From Pseudomonadota bacterium (GTDB taxonomy: Bacteria; Desulfobacterota; Binatia; Binatales; Binataceae), in contig JAJPHI010000018.1 of NCBI GenBank assembly GCA_021325355.1, forward strand, positions 186,001 through 250,000: a stretch of DNA of 64,000 bases, written 5' to 3'. Below the pieces are notes generated by a model. It did not search any database and had not been told where the DNA came from. It worked only from the letters and a program-made list of their open reading frames with translations. Positions 51,167-59,482 of this stretch are shown here, piece after piece (the stretch's first letter is position 1; every line of letters starts with the position of its first letter). The translations under genes and the position numbers were made by a program.

Positions 51167-52053
51167 TGGGCCGAGGGGAGAATAGGGCGCGCGGCGCCGT
51201 AGCGGCCCGCGCTCTTGCGATCGCGGCGGTGGCGCTCGGCGCGCTCATCGGGCGGGTCTCGCGGTCGCGCGCCTTCTCGGTGGAGAGCCTGCCGGGCAGT
51301 TCGCCGGCGCCGCTCGCGGCGGCCGGCACGGCGACGTCCGGGGCCCCGTCCGGCGCCCCGTCCGGCGCGGCGACCGACATGGACGTGACTGCGGGAGCGA
51401 CGCCGTCTCCGTCGCTGGCCGAGCCGGCCGCCGCCGCGCTACCGTCGGCGTCCGATGCGGCGCCGACGCCGATGCCGCCGGCGCTCGACGTTAATGCGAT
51501 CAACACCGCTCCCGATCTCGAGTCCGCCTCGCTGCTGCCGGAAATCAAGCGCGCGGACACGCCGGCGCTGGCCGCCTCGCTGCGCTCGACCGAGCAGGCA
51601 CGGGTGGAGTTTGGCCAGGGCGACGTCGACGCCGCGTTGCGCGATCTGAGTCGCGCGGTTTCGATCGATCCGAGCGATCCGTGGGCCTATTACTATCTCG
51701 GCCGGGTGTATTTCCAACGCCGCAATTACGCGCAGGCGCAGACCTTCCTGCAGCGTTCGGAGCTGGGCTTCGCCGGGCGGCCGGATTGGCTGGCGGAAAC
51801 CCTCACGCTCGAAGGCACCTGTGATGAGGAACTGGGGCGCACCGCGGACGCCGCCCGGGCTTATCAACGGGCGGTGGCGGCGGCGCCGAACAATTTCCGC
51901 GCGAAACTCGGTTACGACCGCCTCTCCTACGCGATCGCCACGCCGGGCGCGCTCGACGCCGGCGCACCCTCGGGAAGCGAGGCGTTGCCGCCGCCGTCCG
52001 CACCGCCCCCCGAAGCGCCTCCCGACGAGCCGCCCCCGCCCGAAGACCAGTGA
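51166..52053 (+). CDS. TPR-repeat protein with signal peptide and low-complexity linker
   Basis: The ATG at 51166 shares its A with the TGA of the PBP gene; a TTG three bases earlier is less likely. It gives 295 residues. An N-terminal hydrophobic segment (AARALAIAAVALGALIGRV) targets it to the membrane or periplasm. A long Pro/Ala/Ser linker leads to about three TPR units (DALRDLSRAVSIDPSDPWAY, YYLGRVYFQRRNYAQAQTFL, GRTADAARAYQRAVAAAPNN). The end is Pro/Glu-rich. It probably supports the PBP, for example as an activator or scaffold. Confidence 0.85.
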   Translation: MGRGENRARGAVAARALAIAAVALGALIGRVSRSRAFSVESLPGSSPAPLAAAGTATSGAPSGAPSGAATDMDVTAGATPSPSLAEPAAAALPSASDAAPTPMPPALDVNAINTAPDLESASLLPEIKRADTPALAASLRSTEQARVEFGQGDVDAALRDLSRAVSIDPSDPWAYYYLGRVYFQRRNYAQAQTFLQRSELGFAGRPDWLAETLTLEGTCDEELGRTADAARAYQRAVAAAPNNFRAKLGYDRLSYAIATPGALDAGAPSGSEALPPPSAPPPEAPPDEPPPPEDQ

Positions 52054-52133
52054 TCCGCAGAGGCGGCGTGAGATGAGCCGCCGCTTTGAGATTGTGTCGC
52101 CAAATGCAAGGATTTTCCCAGCCGGAGGAACCG

Positions 52134-53291
52134 ATGCGCCGAGACATTTTTAGCGAAGAGCATGAGATGTTCCGCACTCAGGTGCGGCGTCTGATCGAAC
52201 ACGAGATCGAACCGAAAATTCCGCAATGGAACCGCGACGGCATGAGCGATCGCGAAAGCTGGCGCAAGCTTGGCGCGGCCGGCTTCCTCGGTGCCAACGC
52301 GCCCGAGGAGTACGGCGGCGGCGGCGTCGACTTTCTCTACGACGCCATCGTGATCGAGGAGATGGCGCGGGTGCGCGCTCACGGGCTCATGATGGGTCTG
52401 CATTCGGATATCTGCCTGCCTTACATCACCGCGTACGGCAACGAAGAACAGAAGCGCCGCTATATCCCCGGCGCCTGCAGCGGCGAGCTCATTCTGGCGA
52501 TTGCGATGACCGAACCGGGCACCGGTTCCGATCTCGCCGCGGTGCAAACCAATGCTCGCCGCGACGGCGACGACTACATTCTCAACGGCGCCAAGATGTT
52601 CATCTCCAACGGCCAGATTGCCGACGCCGTGATCGTCGTCTGCAAGACCGACCCGAAGGCCAAACCCGCCCATCGGGGGGTCAGCCTGATAATCGTTGAT
52701 CGCGATACGCCGGGCTTCGTGCGCGGGCGCAAGCTCGACAAGCTCGGATTCAAGGGCCAGGACACCAGTGAGCTGTTTTTCGAGGACTGCCGGGTGCCCG
52801 CCGCCAACCTCCTTGGCCAGGAAGGCCAGGGCTTCAAGATGCTGATGGAGAAGCTGCAGCAGGAACGCCTGGTCTGCGCCGTCGGCGCCCTGGCCAGCGC
52901 CCGCCGATGCCTCGATGACACCATCGCCTACACCAAGCAGCGCAAGGCCTTCGGCCAGCCGATCGCGGCCTTCCAGAATACGCAGTTCAAACTCGCCGAG
53001 ATGGAGACCGAGGTCGAAGTGGGCCAGGCCTTTGTCGATCGCTGTCTCGTCGCGCACGTGCGCGGGGACGATATCGTGTCCGAAGTGAGCATGGCCAAGT
53101 GGTGGACTACGGATCTGCTGAAGAAGGTCAGCAGTCAGTGTCTGCAGCTACACGGCGGCTACGGCTTCATGAATGAATTCCCGGTTGCGACCGATTATGC
53201 CGACGCCGCGATTCAATCGATTTACGCCGGCACCAACGAAATCATGAAGGTGATTATCGCGCGCCGCATGGGGCTCGATAACCGCGCCTGA
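52134..53291 (+). CDS. Acyl-CoA dehydrogenase, LCAD/IVD-like active site
   Basis: The protein has 385 residues from ATG at 52134, with GGAGGA upstream. The flavin-binding stretches are AMTEPGTGSDLAAVQTNARR and ILNGAKMFISNG; RKAFGQPIAAFQNTQFKLAE and LHGGYGFMNEFP are family motifs. The C-terminal loop reads IYAGTNEI, without the Glu used by short- and medium-chain enzymes. The base is instead expected at Glu244 in LQQERLVCAV, the position used by long-chain and isovaleryl-CoA dehydrogenases. Branched or long acyl-CoAs are therefore likely substrates. Confidence 0.94.
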   Translation: MRRDIFSEEHEMFRTQVRRLIEHEIEPKIPQWNRDGMSDRESWRKLGAAGFLGANAPEEYGGGGVDFLYDAIVIEEMARVRAHGLMMGLHSDICLPYITAYGNEEQKRRYIPGACSGELILAIAMTEPGTGSDLAAVQTNARRDGDDYILNGAKMFISNGQIADAVIVVCKTDPKAKPAHRGVSLIIVDRDTPGFVRGRKLDKLGFKGQDTSELFFEDCRVPAANLLGQEGQGFKMLMEKLQQERLVCAVGALASARRCLDDTIAYTKQRKAFGQPIAAFQNTQFKLAEMETEVEVGQAFVDRCLVAHVRGDDIVSEVSMAKWWTTDLLKKVSSQCLQLHGGYGFMNEFPVATDYADAAIQSIYAGTNEIMKVIIARRMGLDNRA

Positions 53292-53497
53292 TTCGCTCTG
53301 ACGCTCAAAGCGCGGCGGTGCGGGACGCTGGCGGGCGGGATCGATCCAGTTCCCTGAAGCGGCGCGCATCGCCGCGGGCTCCGACGGGTCGCCCTGAGCG
53401 ACCCCGAACGGTTCACCGCGAACGACCGACAATTTGTCGCGCCGGGCCCGGGCGGCGCGTTCGCCGCACCGGCGCTGCGCGTCAGTCAGCCAGATTC

Positions 53498-53791
53498 TCA
53501 GAACCAGTCAGGATGGTGGTGCTTCGCCCAATCGGGGTCGTGTTTTTTCCACCAGTCGCGATCGTGCCAATGATGGTCGCGGTCATCCCAGTCGCCATTT
53601 CTGGCCCATTCCGGATGATGATGCTTCACCCACTCCGGATGATGATCCTCCCACCAATCCTGGTCATGCCACTGATGGTGATCGTCGTAGTCGCCCCATC
53701 CGTGATGATCCTGAGCATAAGTCAGATGCGGCGCTGCGGCGGCGAGGAACCCCACAACCGTAGCACCGGCCAAAAGCGCACGAAGCTTCAT
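53498..53791 (-). CDS. Secreted histidine- and tryptophan-rich small protein
   Basis: The 97-residue protein has a signal peptide ending HLTYA-QD at about residue 26. The 71-residue mature part contains about 17 His and 12 Trp with many Asp and no Cys. Repeats of the form W-x-x-HHPxW recur (EDHHPEWVKHHHPEW, later KKHDPDWAKHHHPDWF). The pattern suggests binding of divalent metal or heme in the periplasm, but no family is recognised. A 206-bp gap separates it from the convergent acyl-CoA dehydrogenase gene. Confidence 0.8.
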   Translation of the reverse strand: MKLRALLAGATVVGFLAAAAPHLTYAQDHHGWGDYDDHHQWHDQDWWEDHHPEWVKHHHPEWARNGDWDDRDHHWHDRDWWKKHDPDWAKHHHPDWF

Positions 53792-54274
53792 ACATCCTCC
53801 TGTCTTTCCAGCGCCCTGTCGCAGCGCCGCGCGAGGCCCGAAGGACCTCAGTTACAGGTAAGCAAGAGCGTGACCATCACGCATTGGCCATCGTAAGCCC
53901 GATCTATTATCTTCTGGCAGCATTCGCCACCCGTAAGACCATCGACGAGATCGTCACTCACGCCAGAGAATATACCGCAGTCCGGGTTCCGACCGCCCGA
54001 CATTTCACGCAAGCGGACTCTCGTGGAACGATGCAGCGCGGTCGAAACGAAGCCTGACACATTTTGCACGCTATCCCAAGCGCGGCAGACCACTTGTCCC
54101 GGAGGCGTGGTGGCGGCGCGCGCCGCAGGGCTCGTCCCTCACCAGGGACGCCGGCTATAGCGGATCAAGGAGAACGAGCGCGAAGCTTATGGAAACCAAG
54201 GCCGTCGCCGCCGCTCGGATACCGGTGCCGCAGATATTAATTTTGTAGAAGGAGAAAATAAGATAGCGCGCCTC

Positions 54275-54292
54275 TTTCGATTTTGATCGAAA
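54275..54292. promoter_or_regulatory. 18-bp palindrome, operator-like
   Basis: TTTCGAT-TTTG-ATCGAAA is a perfect 7+4+7 inverted repeat. It is about 380 bases upstream of the TetR start, too far for a simple autoregulatory site, and 14 bases before a large hairpin. It could be an operator or part of a structured RNA. Confidence 0.35.
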
Positions 54293-54306
54293 CAGGCTAT
54301 AGCAGC

Positions 54307-54423
54307 TTGCATGCTTCTGGGGAGTATGCTGCCTCAGGCGTCTTGGGGACAGGGCCTTGCTTTCGGGGAAGAATCAAGACCCATAAAACGACCTGACTCA
54401 GCGCTCCCCACAGAAGCATGCAA
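54307..54423. repeat. Large imperfect inverted repeat (hairpin of about 117 bases)
   Basis: TTGCATGCTTCTG-GGGA (54307-54323) is matched by TCCCCACAGAAGCATGCAA (54405-54423), with two extra bases in the right arm. Inside, the GCTG and TCAGG blocks also pair, so arms of about 40 bases are partly complementary. This could be a small non-autonomous element (MITE-like), a structured RNA, or a remnant of an insertion sequence. I do not see a target duplication or a second copy. Confidence 0.5.
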
Positions 54424-54669
54424 TGCAGGCTGACCTGCGTATGGGCTGAACCTTGAAATTGGGGGCCAAGCGACTACATCGTATCCTCGCTCCTCATTCA
54501 GGTCCGCACAGAAAGTTGCGGCCGCACGGGAACCTCTGGTACCAATTAAATAACAATAGTACCGCCGATGAGTCAAATCCCCCGATCCGCTTCCGGCATC
54601 CAGATATGCGCGCTGCCTGCTGCGTCACGCCCGTCGATGCGGCGGCTGGCGGCGCGGAACCAAGACCCG

Positions 54670-55344
54670 ATGAGGCCGGCGATGATTAGCCAACGGTCCC
54701 TGACTCGCGCCTCGACTCGCCTCGAGCGGCTTCTTGACGAAGCCGAACAACTGTTCGTGCGCGAGGGTTTTCTTCATCTGAGCACGGCTGAGCTTGCCGC
54801 CCGCCTGCGCTGTTCCAAACGCGCACTCTATGCGATCGCGCCCTGCGCCGAGAAATTCTTCGCCGCCGTGATCACGCGGCGCACCCGGCGCCTCGCCGAG
54901 GAGCTGGTGGCGCAAATCGAAGCCGCTCCCGACGTGGATACGGCGCTGGTCACCTGCCTTGACTCGATCGCGGCGATTCTCGAGCAGGATTCGCCGGTGT
55001 TCCTGCGCGACCTGACCCAGTTCTCGCCGGGGGTGCAGGCGCGCAAGGATTTTCAGCAGCAACTCGCCGACGCGCTGGTCCGTCTCATCGAACGCGGCGA
55101 GCGCCAGCACGTGTTTCGCCGTATCGAACCGCGCGTGGCGGCCGAGGCCCTGCTGGTGTCGGTGGGCAGGATGGTCGAATCGGACTTTCTGGCGCACTCG
55201 CCGATCACCGCGGCCGAAGCTATCCGCCAGCTCTACCAGGTCTTTGCCTGTGGCCTGCGTTCGAGCCGCAATGGGACCCGGACGGCCGCCCGCGCGCCCG
55301 CCCGCAAACGCCTCGAGCGCGTGGTCCATCCCGCCCTGGTCTGA
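54670..55344 (+). CDS. TetR-family transcriptional regulator
   Basis: The protein has about 224 residues from ATG at 54670 (Met at 54682 is an equal alternative and has GAGG upstream). The N-terminal TetR DNA-binding domain is RLLDEAEQLFVREGFLHLST followed by ELAARLRCSKRALYAI, with the recognition helix altered from the usual TLYRHF (here ALYAIAPCAEKFF). The ligand domain is helical (RDLTQFSPGVQARKDFQQQL). No obvious target gene lies next to it; the Mo/W importer downstream has its own regulator. The Arg/Ala tail is low complexity. Confidence 0.85.
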   Translation: MRPAMISQRSLTRASTRLERLLDEAEQLFVREGFLHLSTAELAARLRCSKRALYAIAPCAEKFFAAVITRRTRRLAEELVAQIEAAPDVDTALVTCLDSIAAILEQDSPVFLRDLTQFSPGVQARKDFQQQLADALVRLIERGERQHVFRRIEPRVAAEALLVSVGRMVESDFLAHSPITAAEAIRQLYQVFACGLRSSRNGTRTAARAPARKRLERVVHPALV

Positions 55345-55444
55345 CCGCACCGTCGGCAACGCGCGCGGCGAGGCCTCGCGGCGCAGGCGGCAGCAGACCG
55401 CTTCGCCAAGTCGTCGTCGGTGAGGTCGGCTGGGTGCCCCGCCC

Positions 55445-56440
55445 TTAACCATCCCAGGCCACCAGACGCATCCGGTCAGGCGCGACCGCAACGCGCACCC
55501 GCTCGCCGATTTGCCATCCGCGGTCGCCGCAGGGCGACGGCGAGAGCGCCTCGAGGGCCATCGGACCGTCGAGAAAAATACGCGTGGCGAGTCCTTCCCG
55601 GCGGGTCTCTTTAATCGTCGCGCTGAGCGCGATCGCGCCCTCGATCGCGGCGCCGTTGCGCATCAGTTGCAGGTCGTGCGCGCGAATCGCGATACCCAGC
55701 TCGCGGCCGGCGGCGCCGGCGTCGAGCGGCGATTTAAGGCTTTCCGGGAGGCGCGCGGCGCGCTCCACGAGATCGGCGCGAACGACGTTTTCGAAACCGA
55801 TCAGTTGCGCAATGGCACGCGTGGCCGGTCGGTCAAAGACCTCGTCGGGCGGACCCTGTTGCGCGACGCGGCCATCGGCGAGCACGGCCACCGAGTCCGC
55901 AAGCGCCGCCAGGTAGGTGTCGTGCGTCGCGACGAGAGCGGGGATGCCGAACTGATCGATAAGCGCGCGCAGCTCGCCGATAACATGCGCGCGGGTGGCG
56001 CGGTCGAGCGCGTTGGTCGGTTCGTCGAGCAGCAGCAGGGCCGGATTGCGCACCAGCGCGCGGGCAAGCGCCACGCGCTGCATCTGCCCCCCGGAGAGCG
56101 TCTGCGGAGCGCGATCGGCCAGCGCGCCGAGCGCGACCCGCTCGAGAAGCTCAAGGGCGCGGGCGCGCCGCGCGCGCCGCCGTCCGCGCAAGCCGAAGGC
56201 GACGTTGCGCCAGACCGACAGATGGGGAAACAGCGCGCAGCCCTGCGGCAGGTAGCCGATGGGCCGCTCCTGCGGCGCCAACTGTGCATACGGTGTCCCC
56301 GTCGCCGGCAGCAGCCCGGCGAGCGCCTTGAGCAGGGTGGTCTTGCCCGCGCCGCTCGCGCCGAGCAGCACGGTAAAGCCTTCGACGCGGAGCCGCGCGG
56401 TGAGTCGAACCGGCGCTTCGATAAGATAATCGATCTGCAT
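55445..56440 (-). CDS. modC: Molybdate/tungstate ABC transporter ATP-binding protein
   Basis: The 331-residue ATPase has Walker A LLGASGAGKTTLLKAL, Q-loop GYLPQGCALFPHLSVW, signature TLSGGQMQRVALARAL and Walker B LLLLDEPTNALD. The ATPase domain ends near 210; the remaining 120 residues form a MOP/TOBE-like domain (AIRAHDLQLM, IKETRREGLATRIFLDG) of the kind that senses oxyanion in ModC and related proteins. It adjoins the permease gene with no gap. Tungstate transport is equally possible. Confidence 0.9.
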   Translation of the reverse strand: MQIDYLIEAPVRLTARLRVEGFTVLLGASGAGKTTLLKALAGLLPATGTPYAQLAPQERPIGYLPQGCALFPHLSVWRNVAFGLRGRRRARRARALELLERVALGALADRAPQTLSGGQMQRVALARALVRNPALLLLDEPTNALDRATRAHVIGELRALIDQFGIPALVATHDTYLAALADSVAVLADGRVAQQGPPDEVFDRPATRAIAQLIGFENVVRADLVERAARLPESLKSPLDAGAAGRELGIAIRAHDLQLMRNGAAIEGAIALSATIKETRREGLATRIFLDGPMALEALSPSPCGDRGWQIGERVRVAVAPDRMRLVAWDG

Positions 56441-57238
56441 TCAGACCGTTTCCGTGCGCATCACGTAGCTGCGCGAGACGATGCCCAGCAAAAGCGGCAG
56501 GGGCAGCGCGACCAGGAAAAAAATCCACAACAACGGATAGATCGCATCGAGCCCGAGGTCCTGCAGGTTGACCCATAATTTAACCGGGATCCCCTGCGGG
56601 AAATAGGCGATCACCAGAACGATACCGAACTCGCCGAGGGCGCGGACCCACGCCATCGCGAGCCCGACCGCGAGCCCGAGCCGCGCGAGCGGCGCGGTGA
56701 CCAGGCGAAACACCTGCCAGGGCGTTTTCCCGAGCGTGAGCGCAATCTGCTCGAGTTCCGGATCGACGCTCTCGAAAGCGGCGCGCGCGGCGATCACGTA
56801 GTAGGGCGCGGCCGCATAGACCTGGGCCAGCACGAAGGCCGTCGGCGTGTTGGTCAGTTCGAGGCCGAGGCGGGCGGCGGTCGCGCCGACCATACTGTGC
56901 GGTCCGTAGAGCAACGCGAGCAGGAGCCCCATCGCGAGCGGCGGCGTCAGCAGCGGCAGCAGCACGAGCCCCTCGCACACGGTCTTGCCGCGAAACTCCC
57001 GCCGCGCCATCCAGTAGGCGAGCGGCGTTCCGCCGATGACGATCAGGGCGAGTGCCGCCAGCGTGTAGACCACCGAGACGCGGACCGCATCGAAGTCGCC
57101 CGCGACGGCGTGCAGCCTGCCCCACGGTGTTGCCCAGGCGAAGAAGGCGAAGGGCAGGACCAGGAAGCTCAAGGCGCCGATCGCGCCGAGATTAAGCGCG
57201 CCACGTCGCATCCCGATGAGGAGCGCGCCGCGTCGCAT
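56441..57238 (-). CDS. Molybdate/tungstate ABC transporter permease
   Basis: The 265-residue protein has about six membrane helices and the binding-protein-dependent permease loop that docks on the ATPase, seen as EQIALTLGKTPWQVFRLVTAPLA (motif split EQIALTLGKTPWQVF / RLVTAP). GEFGIVLVIAYFPQGIPVKLW, with GEFG, resembles ModB/WtpB/TupB permeases. Its start shares one base with the stop of the binding-protein gene. It moves the oxyanion across the inner membrane. Confidence 0.9.
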   Translation of the reverse strand: MRRGALLIGMRRGALNLGAIGALSFLVLPFAFFAWATPWGRLHAVAGDFDAVRVSVVYTLAALALIVIGGTPLAYWMARREFRGKTVCEGLVLLPLLTPPLAMGLLLALLYGPHSMVGATAARLGLELTNTPTAFVLAQVYAAAPYYVIAARAAFESVDPELEQIALTLGKTPWQVFRLVTAPLARLGLAVGLAMAWVRALGEFGIVLVIAYFPQGIPVKLWVNLQDLGLDAIYPLLWIFFLVALPLPLLLGIVSRSYVMRTETV

Positions 57239-58173
57239 CAGCGGAGCGTCGGCCCGACCGGCGGATCGTAGCCGCTCTCGCGCAGTATCCGCTGTCCCTC
57301 CGGTCCGGCCAGGTAGCGCACGAACTTCCGCGCCATCTCGGGATGCGCCGCGTTGGCGAGCACGGCCGCATAGAACACCAGCGGCTCGGGGCGCGCCGTC
57401 GTCGTCTTGCCGTCAGCCGACAGCGTGAAAGAGGCTTTGCTGTACCAGGCGTCGAAGTCCGCCGGATTGCTCAGGTTGATCTCAGGCGGCAGTTCGACAA
57501 ACGGCAGATGCTCCGACTTGATCGCCGAGAGATAACCGACCGTGGCGTCGATCTGTCCCGCTTCAAGACGGGTCAGGAGCGAGGGTTCGGCGAAAAGCTG
57601 GGCGGAATTGCGCAGGGGACCGAGAATTTTTTCGGCGAGGCCCGGCGCGTGATAGTAACGCTCGGCCAGCATCAGGGTGAAGATCACATTGCGGCCCTGC
57701 GGATCCGTCGCCGGATCGGTGCGGCCGAAGCGGAGTCCCGGGGATTCGAGCACCTCGTACCACGCCTGCTTGCCGGCGAAGCTTTTGGCGAAGCGGCTCT
57801 GCGGACTGTACGCCAGCGCCATCTGCGTGCCCGCGACCGGCGGCGCTTCCCGCACGAGGCCGTCCTTGAGCAGGATCCGCATCGGGCCGGAGGTGACGCT
57901 GACGAACACGTCAGCCTGCATCTGTTTGCTCTCGAGCAGATGGGCGAGGGCGTAGGCTGCCTGACCGATACCCTGGAATTCAACCCCGTTGGCTTTGGCA
58001 AAGGCCGGTCCGAGCTGCTGATCCATCACCGTGCCCATCGAGCCCGCATAGGCAACCCGCAGCGGGGTGGCGGCGCGGGCGGCGCGCGCCGCGAGACTTC
58101 CCAGCAGCAAGCCGAGCACGGTGATCCAGACGACCGGACGCGGTCGCGATCGCAATCTGATTACACTCTGCAT
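57238..58173 (-). CDS. Extracellular solute-binding protein of molybdate/tungstate type (WtpA/ModA-like)
   Basis: The protein has 311 residues with a signal peptide (VVWITVLGLLLGSLAARAARA). LRVAYAGSMGTVMDQQLGPAF begins the first lobe; the Ser-Met after Gly is typical of oxyanion-binding ModA/WtpA proteins. RFGRTDPATDPQGRNVIFTL (in pieces FGRTDPATDPQGRN) is the interlobe region that contacts the ligand in WtpA, and DATVGYLSAIKSEHLPFVEL follows. Molybdate or tungstate is the probable cargo. It starts the operon, 48 bases from the divergent regulator. Confidence 0.88.
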   Translation of the reverse strand: MQSVIRLRSRPRPVVWITVLGLLLGSLAARAARAATPLRVAYAGSMGTVMDQQLGPAFAKANGVEFQGIGQAAYALAHLLESKQMQADVFVSVTSGPMRILLKDGLVREAPPVAGTQMALAYSPQSRFAKSFAGKQAWYEVLESPGLRFGRTDPATDPQGRNVIFTLMLAERYYHAPGLAEKILGPLRNSAQLFAEPSLLTRLEAGQIDATVGYLSAIKSEHLPFVELPPEINLSNPADFDAWYSKASFTLSADGKTTTARPEPLVFYAAVLANAAHPEMARKFVRYLAGPEGQRILRESGYDPPVGPTLR

Positions 58174-58221
58174 GTGTTCTTCCTTTCCTCTTTATGCCAT
58201 TGTAATTGCCGATTGAGAAGC

Positions 58222-59328
58222 ATGATGGACAGCGGACAGCGTCTGCGACAGGTCCGCCTGAGCGCCGGGCTGAGCCAGAGCGAGCTGGCGCGTCGCGCCG
58301 GCATCTCGCGCCAGGCGCTGAGCGCGATTGAAAGCGGCGCGTACCAGCCGGGCGTCACGGTGGCTTTGCGGCTCGCCGCGGAACTTGGCACGACGGTGGA
58401 AAATCTTTTTGGCGGCGCCCGGGCGAGCGCACCCCTGGTGGCGCGCACGCCCGCCAACGCGGCCTGTGCGGCGGCCGCGCGGGTGGCGCTTGCGCGAATC
58501 GGCGGACGGCTGGTCGCGGTGCCGCTGCCGGCCGCCGGGGTGGCGCTGACCGCGGCCGGCGGTATCGTCGCGCGCGAACTGCGCGGCAGCCGAGTGGAAG
58601 TCGAGGCTTTTCGCTCGGCCGCCGAGATTGATTCGACGCTGGTTATTTCCGGATGCGACCCCGGGATTGCCGTGGTGCGCGATTACCTCGCGCGCCATCA
58701 ACCGTTTGCCGAAATCGTGCCGGTGGCGGCGGCGAGTCGCGACGCGCTCACGGCCGTGGCCCAGGGCGACGCGCATGCCGCCGGCGTGCATCTGCGCGAT
58801 CCCGCAACCGGGGACTACAACGTCGCCGCCGCCCGCGCCGTCTTCGGCCGGCGGACTTTCCGCATGATCAGCTTCGCGCGCTGGGAGCTCGGGATGGCGA
58901 CGCGGCCGGACGCCGCTCCGCTGAGTTCAATCGATGATCTCGCCCGACCCGGGCTGCGGCTGATTAATCGGCCGCCCGGTTCCGGCGCGCGCGCGGTGCT
59001 CGACGAAATGCTCGCGGCGGGCGGCATCCGCGGCGCCGACCTGGCCGGATATGGCGATACGGCGGCGGGCCATCTCGAGGTCGCGGCGGCCATCGCCGCG
59101 GGCGCGGCCGATGCCGGTGTGACGATCCGGCTGGCGGCGGAGCTTTATCATCTGAATTTCGCGCCGTGGCGCGAAGAGCGCTATGATCTGGTAATCGGCG
59201 AAGAGGCCTTCGCGCTGCCGTCGATGCAGCGGTTCATCGACGCGCTCAATTCGCGGGCGCTGGCGCACGAGGTGGCAAAGCTCTGCGCGTACGACACCAC
59301 TCGGATGGGCACGGTCGCCGCCCTCTGA
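58222..59328 (+). CDS. XRE helix-turn-helix regulator fused to a periplasmic-binding-like domain
   Basis: The protein has 368 residues from ATG at 58222 (a second Met is next to it). Residues 1-70 are an XRE domain (RLRQVRLSAGLSQSELARRA, ISRQALSAIESGAYQPGVTV). The rest, from about residue 80, is a type-2 periplasmic-binding-protein fold that contains STLVISGCDPGIAVVRDYLA and LRLINRPPGSGARAVLDEML. This arrangement (COG1910-like) binds molybdate or a related ligand in the cytoplasm. Only 48 bases separate it from the ABC operon, so it most likely controls that operon and itself. Confidence 0.9.
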   Translation: MMDSGQRLRQVRLSAGLSQSELARRAGISRQALSAIESGAYQPGVTVALRLAAELGTTVENLFGGARASAPLVARTPANAACAAAARVALARIGGRLVAVPLPAAGVALTAAGGIVARELRGSRVEVEAFRSAAEIDSTLVISGCDPGIAVVRDYLARHQPFAEIVPVAAASRDALTAVAQGDAHAAGVHLRDPATGDYNVAAARAVFGRRTFRMISFARWELGMATRPDAAPLSSIDDLARPGLRLINRPPGSGARAVLDEMLAAGGIRGADLAGYGDTAAGHLEVAAAIAAGAADAGVTIRLAAELYHLNFAPWREERYDLVIGEEAFALPSMQRFIDALNSRALAHEVAKLCAYDTTRMGTVAAL

Positions 59329-59482
59329 AAGCTTCGCTCCGGATGGCTCGTCCCGCTTTTCGCCCGGCACCTCGAAGGACTATGCTCGAAGCGTTCGGAG
59401 GGGCGATCGCGGCGGTCGGCCGTGGTACGCGAAATTGATTGATACGCATGGCTCAGCAATCTAATCCAGGAGGATCTCTCTG

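Larger units (their letters stand above)
53792..54669. other. Long intergenic region, no firm gene
   Basis: The 878-bp gap lies between the His/Trp-rich gene and the TetR gene and is less GC-rich than its surroundings. A minus-strand frame at 53848-54093 (81 codons, five Cys) and another at 54334-54576 (80 codons) have no recognisable product or ribosome-binding site, so I do not call them. The region holds a perfect dyad at 54275-54292 and a large imperfect inverted repeat at 54307-54423, listed separately. Confidence 0.5.

Noticed and set aside
53318-53896. 192-codon plus-strand frame with Met-rich hydrophobic stretches
   Set aside because: It is the complement of the His/Trp-rich gene. 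Its Met/Val/Ile repeats are antisense images of the His/Trp codons, whereas the minus-strand frame has a clean signal peptide.
53848-54093. 81-codon minus-strand frame with several Cys
   Set aside because: No ribosome-binding site, no recognisable domain, and it lies in a non-coding-looking region. I could not support it as a gene.
57343-58221. Upstream extension of the XRE/PBP-like regulator frame
   Set aside because: It is antisense to the binding-protein gene. The helix-turn-helix starts right after ATG 58222, preceded by TTGAGAAG.
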